This document shows, piece after piece, positions 1 through 8,899 of a stretch of DNA of 24,837 bases. This stretch comes from Elysia marginata. Its lineage: Eukaryota; Mollusca; Gastropoda; Plakobranchidae. A program made the translations under genes and the position numbers. The stretch covers positions 64,987 through 89,823 of the forward strand of contig BMAT01004693.1 in NCBI GenBank assembly GCA_019649035.1, given 5' to 3'. Below the pieces are notes generated by a model. It had not been told where the DNA came from. It ran no database searches and saw nothing but the letters and a program-made list of their open reading frames with translations. How positions within the stretch are numbered: position 1 is the stretch's first letter; each line of letters opens with the position of its first letter.

Positions 1-50
1 AATCTTAACTTTGAAAAACAAAACAAAAAATATTTTCCGTCTGCATTCGA
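1..50 (-). repeat. Left inverted copy of the 1.5-kb composite repeat
   Basis: Begins AATCTTAACTTT and ends CCGTCTGCATTCGA. It is the reverse complement, with a few changes in the A/T-rich middle, of positions 1440-1487. It abuts the LINE fragment directly at about 51. It may extend beyond the window start. Confidence 0.75.
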
Positions 51-1176
51 CACAATTAGTGTGTGTTCTATAATCCCATGTATAAACAGAGAAAAGAAAA
101 GGGGAGAACACTGTACCCTGTGGGGCCCCTGTGCATGTTGTGACTGTCTGTGAAACAATATCTGAGTTCAAACGAACCCTTTGAGGCCTGTCAGTTAAAT
201 AATCTAAAATCCATAATATTATTGAAGGTGACATTTTATATTTTATAAGTTTTTCACATAAGAGGTGTGGTTGTATCGTGTTGAATGCACTAGAAAAGTA
301 AAAAAACATTAATCTTACACTGGACCCTCTTTTCTCATGATGGCATAATACATTATTTAGAACATGAAGCAGGGCATCATCAGCACACCGGTTAGCCATG
401 TAGGCGAATTGAAACGGGTCCAAAAATACAAAAAGTATATTTTTAGAGTGTTTAATTATACATTTCTCAAAGACTTTCATAATGCAAGAGGTCAAGGCAA
501 TAGGTCGAAGGTCGTTCATACATGCTATATTACATTTTTTAGGCACAGGTACAATTATTGAGGTTTTCCATAATGGTGGCATTTTGCACTGTGACAGAGA
601 CATATTGAAAATGGTGCAAAGTATTTTATGCAGCGAACCAGCACAACATTTAAGAATATTTGGGCTTATATAGTCAGGCCCTGCTGATTTGGAGGAGTTT
701 AATTTCTTTAGAGTACACAGGACCTGGTATTCTTCAATATACAATCGCTCTGACTCAGTCACCATTCTTTCATTCAGGTCATTCTTCATTTGCTCTCTCT
801 TTCCCCTAAAGTCATGACAGTCAAAACGTAGTCTATAGTAATGTTATGATTTATTGTGTTCTTGCTTTTTTTAAGCTCGCTCATAAGATTTATCCCATCC
901 CAAACTCCCTTTATATCACTTTCCGCTAATTTCTTCTCTATTTTTTGCCTATACTCTTTCTTTCCCTTTCTTATGGTATAATTTAATTCTTTTTGGGCTT
1001 CTTTTATCATATTAGCATTTTTATCTTTAAAAGCTAACTTCTTTTTATTAATTGCATGTTTAATATCTTTAGTAACCCATGGTTTGTTATTGGGATAGAG
1101 TTTGATAGTTTTACATGGTACAACACAGTCAATACAGAACTTGATGTAGGCACAGACTGTGTCAAGCCAGCTCTGA
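51..1176 (-). pseudogene. Decayed non-LTR retrotransposon (LINE, CR1/L2/Rex-like) ORF2 fragment
   Basis: The minus strand reads as the linker and N-terminal half of a LINE reverse transcriptase. From about 1176 down to 786 it reads SWLDTVCAYIKFCIDCVV, then PNNKPWVTKDIK and KGKKEYRQKIEKKL, then VWDGI, typical of the segment before the RT domain. From about 785 to 100 it carries LKKLNSSKSAGPDYISP, NDLRPIALTS (about 490-520), LDPFQFAY (about 398-422), and TGAPQGT-x-x-SPFLFS (112-132 and on). It is broken: the frame shifts near 786; it shifts again near 285, where the first catalytic Asp motif (F-x-D-FSSAFNT) has lost its Asp; and the fragment stops before the FADD box. The endonuclease domain and C-terminus are absent. 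Not functional. Confidence 0.85.
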
Positions 1177-1459
1177 CACCGTGAAAGAAAAAAAATATTT
1201 TTTTTTTAATGCAGCCACTTGGTCAATTTTGGTTGATTCCAAATTAATCATGTGTCGGTCCGAAGCCCCTTGAATGCAGACGGAAAATAAATTTTTTGAA
1301 AAGTTGATGTTTTCAATATCACATTATCAAAAACTGTTAGAAAGAATGATATCACCGTGAAAGAAAAAAAATATTTTAATGCAGCCACTTGGTTAATTTT
1401 GGTTGATTCCAAATTAATCATGTGTCGGTCCGAAGCCCCTCGAATGCAGACGGAAAATA
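1177..1459 (+). repeat. Two near-identical ~110-bp direct copies (CACCGTGAAAG...GGAAAATA)
   Basis: Copy 1 is 1177-1289 and copy 2 is 1353-1459, separated by 63 bp of AT-rich spacer. Both begin CACCGTGAAAGAAAAAAAAT, pass through GCAGCCACTTGGT and GTGTCGGTCCGAAGCCCC, and end GAATGCAGACGGAAAATA. By eye they differ by one 6-bp change in a T run and two substitutions (C/T). Copy 2 runs on into the inverted-repeat arm ending AAAGTTAAGATT at 1487. Confidence 0.9.
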
Positions 1460-1487
1460 TATTTTTTTAATTTTTAAAGTTAAGATT
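1440..1487 (+). repeat. Right inverted arm of the composite repeat
   Basis: Reads TCGAATGCAGACGG then an AT-rich middle and AAAGTTAAGATT. This is the inverse of positions 1-50 and the likely right terminus of the element. The flanking duplication cannot be tested because the left flank is outside the window. Confidence 0.75.
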
Positions 1488-1488
1488 T

Positions 1489-2168
1489 AAAAAAAAACTT
1501 CCATCTACAGGTAATTTCTGTAAATACTCTGTTCCTTTCAGCATGTTTTTACCTCATTCCCTTTTTTGTTTGCTTCATTTGTAAAGTTTTGTTTGGTTAA
1601 ATTATTAAGACCGATATGCCCTATCTTAGAAAAAAACAGTCAGAGGTAAAAAATTTTTTTTGCAACTGTAAGAAAAAAAAATTTCACATTATACAAGTCA
1701 ATCATCTTTACTTCTACTTTTCAAACTGATAATTTTGAGTCAAATGGATAAAGAAAAAAAATCTCATTTTAGAACATTTTGTTTCTGTTTCCCGTTCTTT
1801 TGAACGGGTCTGCCAGCTTGTCTACGATATTTTGTTTGATTTTTATAAATTCGGCTAATAAAGATTTTGAAACCAAACCTATCTACAAACCTAGATCTTG
1901 ATGTTCTGCAACAGCATGAAAATTTTCAGAAGAATCCGTGCAGCCGTTTTCAAATCCATAGAGTTCAAAGTTTGAAAGTACGGTTTTATATATAGAGATT
2001 TAGTTTTATAATTTATATAAGCTAAGCCAAAAAGGCGGTATTTAAGCCCCCGTTGCTTACCTACTGACCATAATACAATTAGTCTGTAAATAACTGACTA
2101 GTAGTAAGCAGGCAACTCATTAATCACAGTGAGGCGACGTTTGCTAATCCAGTTCTAAACTTGCGGAC

Positions 2169-2172
<4 letters not shown>
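1489..2172. other. Non-coding stretch with a possible dispersed-repeat tail
   Basis: No gene recognised. About 1795-2000 reads like the 3' end of a dispersed invertebrate repeat: a TTTGAACGGGTCTGCCAGC start, then AGAAGAATCCGTGCAGCCGT and a terminal TTTATATATAGAG. Such 'ccgtgcagccgttt ... tatatatagag' endings are common repeat tails in invertebrate genomes, but I cannot name the family. An imperfect hairpin pairs GCTTACCTACT (2055-2065) with AGTAGTAAGC (2100-2109). Confidence 0.3.

Positions 2173-2214
<42 letters not shown>
2173..2214 (+). repeat. (AG)21 dinucleotide microsatellite
   Basis: Perfect AG/GA run of about 42 bp between GGACCGAC and CCTGAAC. Likely length-polymorphic. Confidence 0.97.
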
Positions 2215-2216
<2 letters not shown>

Positions 2217-3357
2217 TGAACTTAGGTCCGGGATATAGGTCCATATTATAAAAAAGGAGTAGCGTCTTTTTAACCCGGTCATGCACACATTCCCCTCTTT
2301 CTGTTGCCTTGGCGATTTTTATCACTGCGTAGTTTTGTCCCCCTAAAAGTCACTACATCACTCTTTCTTTCTTTCATGATAAATATCCGTTTTATCTTCA
2401 CTTACTTTGTTTTATCCTTCATTTTGAGTTTATTGGTGGGTTTTGCACCATATATAGCGGCAGATGAAAAAATTCCACATATCAGGGTGCAGGAAAAGGA
2501 AAAAAAATAAAAGTTATGGTGTGTTAAACTAAATAAATATACAGAAATATCTGCGTTTACCTCTTGTCTTCAGATTATCCTGTATTGAAAGAGTAGAAAA
2601 CGTACATCAAATTCACATTTAGAAAACAATGGCGATGCAGGCCTATGATTTTAAGATCCCTAGTATTAGCACTTTATTGGTGACTGTCAAAAAGACCAAT
2701 CTATCACCTTTGAAAAGACCACAGAAATTTTACTACGACAAATTTTTCTAAGCTACATTAGCGAGAAAACTTAGTATTTAGGGCTTTGAAATAGAATAGC
2801 ATACTCTTTAGGCTTTAACTAGAGCTATCTTTAAAAACAATAAGTCCACCTTCTCTGTCTTTGGATTTAAGACTCCAGTGAAGCTCAGATTGTTAACAAA
2901 GGACCGTATACAACGCCAGATTGATTTGTCCATAATGAAAAAAATTCAATAAACATCTCCTCTCTTTGCAACAGTTTGACCACACTCTTTTAACCTGTGG
3001 TCTCGACACTTAAAGAGATAAAAGAAGCTTTATCACCTATCTTCTATAAACTACATAAATATCGCAAACTAAACGATAGTTTGTCGACGTGTCTTGGTAA
3101 GTCCCAAGCTTACAAAAAATTGTTTTATTTGAATATAAAGACAGTCAAGCTTTGTTTGTTTGAACATTTGAATCATCATAAACGCTTAAACTTTTTTGTA
3201 ATCTCATAACACCAATATCTTGTCATTTGAAATTAAAAATAAAAGGCAAGACCACAGACTGCAACTATTACAGGCCTACTTGTGTCTGCCAATGTGCCAA
3301 GCTCATATATTATGCATACGTAGGTAGAATTACGAGGAGGTGCGCTGTCAACAATGA
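2215..3357. other. Intergenic, no gene seen
   Basis: AT-rich sequence with only short open frames whose translations are low-complexity or resemble nothing I know. One 68-codon frame (2304-2510) is hydrophobic by virtue of its T-rich DNA. No repeat boundary, RNA gene or splice-supported exon seen. Confidence 0.5.
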
Positions 3358-3720
3358 GCTCTATTAGTTACGTGCAGTCCTAGTTATGTACAAGGATTAC
3401 AACTGGTCAAAGACTACCCGAGTCAAGAGTCAGATTACAAAACCTTCTCTGAACTAAACTCTAGATTTTCTGTTCGCCTACATGGAAATAAAGACGCCTT
3501 TCTGAATTTGTTGATACCTGGTTGGCTCCCATCGACGTACCAAGATCCATCCGCATTACAGTCTGCAGGTGATGTCTTAACAGTTTTTGCAGAGGTTCTG
3601 GAGTTTGAACCACCGGAAACTGGGGAGACTAAGACCACTTTTTTAACAACCGCATATCATATATTTTCACATTATGAACCTATGATATTTAACAATGTTT
3701 CCACACTGGAGGAAAGATAA
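3358..3720 (+). other. Unidentified open stretch (~120 codons)
   Basis: One plus-strand frame stays open from after the TGA at 3355-3357 to TAA at 3718. It gives a hydrophilic, fairly balanced translation containing DYPSQESDYKTFSELNSRF and IPGWLPSTYQDPSALQ, ending EFEPPETGETKTTF before turning into low-grade sequence. The minus strand is also open over 3435-3638 (GSWYVDGSQPG). There is no Met near the start and no family recognised. It could be a remnant of a mobile-element or gene exon, or chance; the GACTAAGACCAC repeat lies at its end, favouring a repeat origin. Confidence 0.15.
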
Positions 3721-3987
3721 AATCTACCTTTTCTACAGTGTACTAATTTTTGCACTGTAGAACTATATTTTCTTTAATGAGGTGGAATTTTAGTACGTAA
3801 TCTTAGCCACCCGGGCATGGGGTGAGACCAGCCCCTTGCATCATAGTTAAACAAAGCACCTGATTTTAGTAAGCCACTTACTGGGGTGACTAAGACCACC
3901 AAAAAATTGAATTAAACTTTGTTTTCCTCGTTATTTGCTTCAGGTTTTGTATTTTCAACAGATGTGACCAGGGTGACTAGGACCACC
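3620..3987 (+). repeat. Three dispersed copies of a GGGTGACTAAGACCACC motif
   Basis: Copies at 3620-3638 (CTGGGGAGACTAAGACCAC), 3881-3900 (CTGGGGTGACTAAGACCACC) and 3970-3987 (AGGGTGACTAGGACCACC), each followed closely by a T- or A-rich run. Related but shorter GGGGTGAGACCAG occurs near 3819-3831. Confidence 0.6.
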
Positions 3988-6498
3988 TTTTTTATTTGAT
4001 TGTAAGGCACTGAGAACAACCACCTTGTATCAAATTTAATGACTTCCGCATCATGTATGACACATGTTATTTTTCTCATTTACATAATTATTATATTTTA
4101 TGGTTCAAACACATTTGAAACGTCGGTTACATAATGATTCAATCAAAAGGCAATAACCTGGGTACTGGTCAGCCCGGTTTACGGGTAGTAATCCTCTCGA
4201 CAATGACAACTAAACCGACATCAAAAGAAAGTTTTGTAACTCGTAGTTTAGTGGTAAAGTTAGATAACAATACTTAAAAATACAAAGACAGCTGCCAAAT
4301 GTAACAATCGTTTTGCAATTAATAATGATGAAATATGCATATATTTATAAATGGCATTTTTACCTCGACCTGCAACCGGTCGCTATCTCAGTCCGTTCGG
4401 AGGTTTTGTTCAATTCAAGTTGCTTAAGTATTTGTCTGATACGCTGCGCATTTTGCATGTACGAAATCAGTAATCAACAGTGGTCTGTCCATTCCTGGCC
4501 TAAGAAAGCTTTTCGGCACTCAATCACTTTCTCAGAAGGATATTGTCGTTGTAGAACAAAATTTAAACCTTTCAAGTTTCTTGAAATGTTAGCCATCAAT
4601 ATTAAGTTGTTGAAAGGGAGGAACTGTCGTAGGTGTGAATGTGTGTAAGACATCTTTATAAATGTTGTGAGATTGCTTCTTAGACAAAAAAACAGAAACT
4701 TTTTGACTGCTGAAAGCAAAGGAAGACGTATTACACCGCGAAAACATGCAAGAATGTGGAAAATATATTGAGACTAGCAAATGATTATTTTCATTGCCAC
4801 CTCTTTGTAAATCTTTCTCCTATACTTAAACGACTGTGGTAAAAATGTTGTTTCTTATAATGGCGGCAATATATGTAAAGGTAAGCGCCTTTTCATAACT
4901 TTTATTGACACAGCATCGTTTGAATTGAATTTTATTTCTTCTTCAAACAGATACTAAATGTCTCGCCTGTTACATAATACTCGCTTTATGGGGAACTTCT
5001 CAACACTTATTCCCTCAAGGTTAGAATTTTTTCATATTTTTACTTACAATTATGAATAAATTTTCGAAGACGTTAGATTTTTCAATGACCATAAAAAGAA
5101 ATTAAATATCGAATACACATTTCACGGCTAAATTCGCAAAGCCTTCACCCATGTTAACTCATTTCATTGCTCCCTGATAATTACTTCGTTAAAAAAAGAA
5201 AAGAAAAACAACTTTGATATGCCTTATATAACAACATATCTTTAACAATAACAAGATTTGTCTTCCATTGCAGCCATGCACTTCTCCCAAACATTTCGAA
5301 AATTTCACAAATATGAAATTTCATTGAGATTATTAAGTTAAAAGATAAAACATACTTCAAATAGATATAGATTTAAATGAATCTTTTGCTCTAAACATGT
5401 GGCTCGCTATATTAGATCTAGAATTAAGGCTGATAATTCACGCCCACTTAAAAAACAGAGAAAGACAGATAAGGTTTTAAGTCTAATTTTATTTTCTATT
5501 TGTAAACTTTCACCATTTGTTTCACACCTACTGAACTGGAAATGAAAATTGTTATTATAAATTTTGAACAAATTCGCTTAGCCTCGACACTAAATTACAC
5601 CTCTACATGCTCAGGAACTCTTGCCCAGAAACTGGTACTTGGTTTCGCCGTTAACGGTAACTTATCTTGGCAGTATGAATGTGGCCTGACTACTTTTCTA
5701 GCGTACAACTTATTACAGGAGATAGATAAAGCGTATCAAGTTTTGCCCGAGTCTTGGACCTCCAGGGAATGAGTGAATGATCGCTTTGGTTTGTTCCTCT
5801 GGTCTAAAACTTCAATGAATGCCATGCATTGTGCTCGTGTAAGACAGAAATACCTCGTGTTCAGAGCGAACCAGTTGGAAGTTGGAAGGTTCTTTCTTGA
5901 GAAAACGCCGTTTTAAAGGTCTATCTTTCTTATTTTTCTCTAGTTTTTTTTTAAGCATTAAAATTGTAATATCTTTCCTCAAAATATTGATAACTTTTTG
6001 AAATTATAACGTTTGGAAGCTTAGAGAAGTTTTACATTCAAAACAGCAACGCCCTTGAAAGGTGTACAATGGGACATCCAACTCATTCAGCCCAGACGCA
6101 AGAACTTCATAATTCCATAGATTAGTCCTTGCAAAGGTAAGCCTATCGCGATCGAACTTTCGCCATGCACCCAATTAACAAACTTCGTGTTCACGGGTCG
6201 TGTAAAAAAATTATTATACTATGAACTGTGCAGTCACTGCATTTAAAGACAAATACCATCTTCTTTTAATGACGAATCCCATATCAGTTTAAAGACGAAT
6301 ACCAAAATGATAAAAAGAAACGTTTTCAATTCCTTTTTGTGGAACTTAAGAATTGGTACGAGACAGAGGAACTTTATCTACAGATATACCATATGTTCAA
6401 CGTAGTCGTGAGAAGTTCTAAAGCATATGGGAAATCGCACGAAATACGCTTACGATTGAGCTTTTGATTTTCACCAACTGAAAAATATTGCCTCCTTA
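3988..6498. other. Intergenic, no recognised gene
   Basis: AT-rich. Open frames at 4313-4648 (plus), 4474-4719 (minus) and 5542-5772 (plus) have no recognisable domain and overlap one another on opposite strands, so I treat them as chance. One possible 5' exon signal occurs at 4860-4880: an ATG followed after seven codons by AAAG|GTAAGC. A second donor-like CAAAG|GTAAGC is at about 6136. Confidence 0.4.
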
Positions 6499-6607
6499 AA
6501 GAAGAAAAAAGAAAGCTTAAAGAAACAGAGAGAAACCAAAAAGAGAAGAGAAACAGAGCAAGGCGGAGAGATATAGCAAGAGAGACAGAGACACAAAGAC
6601 AGAGAGG
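6499..6607 (+). repeat. Purine-rich (A/G) tract
   Basis: About 110 bp with very few pyrimidines on the plus strand, made of degenerate GAGA, AGAAA and ACAGAGA units such as AACAGAGAGAAACC and GAGAGACAGAGACAC. The hydrophobic, Leu/Ser-rich minus-strand frame over it is a by-product of this composition. Confidence 0.8.
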
Positions 6608-8450
6608 AATCTCTAAATCGTGGAGCATCTAAGCCTTTTTCAAACTTTAAAACCCGTTATCCAAATGACAGTCATTGAGTAACAAACTAGGTCGACATAG
6701 AATATCATGATAACAAAAAAAAAATATGTAACAAAAAGGAACGTACACCAGTTTGACCTACATTATAAATAAAGATCGTAGATTCTTATCAACTGGCCAA
6801 GACCATACTTTCGCGCAAAGATAATAAAAAAAAGAAAACGACATGTAGAAAAATGTGGAGAGTCGCATTTGCGTAAGCCATACGGTACTAACAGTTCATT
6901 ATCTAAGCCCTAGCATTAACTTTATCAGCGCCCGCGACAATACTACAGAACATACAATTTCATTATCGCTGTAACCTTCTCGGATTCGTTCTTCAGCACA
7001 GAGCAAATCCAAAACCAAAGCTTAACAACTGCTTGTTTTAGTTGATAAAGGAAACTATAGTTAAATCTATGTTATTCTAACTCCCGGAATATACAAATCT
7101 AAAATAAATTTTTTTGATGAACGATCAAAAGCGCACTGGAATCAACAGAAATTTCAACTTATTTACATAAAAAGGGGAGGAGTTGTGATACAGCCGAAGC
7201 TGTTATACATCTTCATTAAAAAAACTTATAGAGATAACGCTCTTCTACTTTTAACTATCAAAAGACAGTTGGAGGTAAGTTTTTTTTTTTGCACTTAAAA
7301 TGCATCATCTGCTTATAGCCTGTACTTTTGAAAATAGGAGTTTACAAGTGGTCTGCTTGTATAACCACAAAATGTGTGAAACCAACCACCGATGAGGATA
7401 ATGAGATGATAAAGTTTCGCAATTTTCATAAAAGAAATTTGTTATTTGTGGCAAAAACAGTTTTATGTACCTATCGGCAGGAGTTTGATAAAAATGCCAT
7501 TTCCAGCTGCACCCAAGTAGGTGAAGATTCTACTTAAGATTAACTTTATCCATGTTTTTTACAAGTGAAAATAAAACATGTACACAGATCATCTCTAGTT
7601 ATACCCGTATGATTATCTTCAGTAAGACGTTAGGCCTATAACAACATGGAAAAGAGCAGATCAGCTGCATCCGTACTTTTGTATGATCGATTAATCGTAA
7701 CTGAAAACAATAAAATGATTTTTCGTTACTAGTATGGAGAAACAATTTTTTTTATAAAAAACAACAACTTTCCCTTCACTACATAATGAAAGAAACCTGC
7801 AAACTTGTAAATGAGCAATGCATATCATTTCATTTTTTATTCAGTTGTTTATCCTATCTTGCTTGGTCCAATTTGAAGTAGCTAAAATTGGGTGCAATCG
7901 CTTACTCCATAACTATTTATCTAAGCATATCGTTTAGATAAATTTGTATCGTACCTAACATGAATGTTTTAGTAAAATGCGTATCCACATAATATTGTGT
8001 ACCAATATCTTGATTTCTTTCAAACTGCGATTGTTAGACAGCACATGGTCATCTCTTGCATAACCCAAACACCGAGCTTCACAGTCTACCAGTAATTTGT
8101 ATATGTTATTTTTTTTGTTCAAATTTTAATATTTAACAAGCTTAAGTATTTTTGCAAAAAGCGGTAGTGCTGTAAGAATAATTACATCTTTCATGAATAT
8201 CTGCAAGTGCTTAAAAGAAAAATGCAAGAAAAATCATTTCATGACATTATCGGAAAAAAACTATTAATCAGTTGTAAGAGTCATTAGAAGCAAAACTTTG
8301 TATGTAATTAGGCAGCATTGTCAGTCTGAATTTGTAATTCAATCTCTCAATGCCTGCCTGGTGTTTCCTTGTTCAATGCCATCAACTACGTCTCACCCAC
8401 CCTCTCTCTCTTGTTATGTTCATACGCCTTCACAAGGAAGCTAGATCTAT
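6608..8450. other. 5' flank of SLC23, no coding gene seen
   Basis: AT-rich. A near-perfect splice donor GGAG|GTAAGT lies at 7271-7278, followed by a T run, and could end a non-coding first exon of SLC23. The 69-codon frame at 7328-7537 is unrecognised. No repeat family identified. Confidence 0.35.
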
Positions 8451-8466
8451 TATATATATATAAAAA
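8451..8466 (+). promoter_or_regulatory. TATA-like element upstream of SLC23 exon 1
   Basis: An alternating TATATATATATAAAAAA run sits about 220 bp before the ATG at 8687, just downstream of a CT-rich patch (about 8399-8412). If used, transcription would start near 8480-8495 and exon 1 would carry a 5' UTR of about 200 nt with short upstream ATG frames (for example at 8587 and 8641). AT-rich runs are common in this DNA, so this is only a candidate; an upstream first exon splicing to 8687 is an alternative. Confidence 0.25.
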
Positions 8467-8686
8467 ACTCCCTGCTACTGAATGTAGACAACTGACTTTG
8501 CAGTAAGTAGTGAACACCTGTCTGTTGCCACACGTACAACATAATTATTTCACCTAATATTGCTTCTCTAATATTCAGTCTTTTATGCTAGAAAGAAAAA
8601 AAAAACTGTTGCTTTGAACGCTTCATTGTGTTGAATAATAATGATATTGAACATTTCTCAACAGTAACCAGGACAGCATTTTCCAG

Positions 8687-8899
8687 ATGGCACATCCCAT
8701 CGGCGAGAAAAAAGATGGAAGTCAAAACTCGATGGAATTGACATCTTTGCAAGAGGAGGCAACAGAGATACACATGACTAACGCTCACATGGAAGAAAGG
8801 AATGGAAAAGTAGCCAAAGAGAGCTCACCCGACCAGGATATCCTGTACGGCGTGACTGACAACCCACCTTGGCCTCTAACAATATTGCTAGGCTTCCAG
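8687..8899 (+). CDS. SLC23: SLC23 exon 1 (first coding exon seen): cytosolic N-terminus and start of span 1
   Basis: Encodes residues 1-71. Begins MAHPIGEKK, runs through a Glu/Lys/Ser-rich cytosolic tail and ends in the conserved [12 protein letters not shown] of membrane span 1. The donor CAG|GTATTG follows a complete codon (phase 0). The ATG at 8687 is chosen because the same frame meets TGA at 8648-8650 and no other in-frame ATG lies between. The ATG directly follows TTTTCCAG, a good acceptor, so a further 5' exon could splice in here; otherwise the exon has a 5' UTR reaching towards the TATA-like stretch near 8451. The N-terminal tail is the least conserved part of the family, so the start is less certain than the rest. 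Confidence 0.9.

Noticed and set aside
4313..4780. Overlapping open frames of 63-111 codons on both strands
   Set aside because: Mutually overlapping, no family resemblance, no supporting splice sites.
6374..6628. 84-codon hydrophobic minus-strand frame resembling a membrane protein
   Set aside because: The Leu/Ser/Phe content is the direct result of reading a purine-rich tract on the opposite strand.
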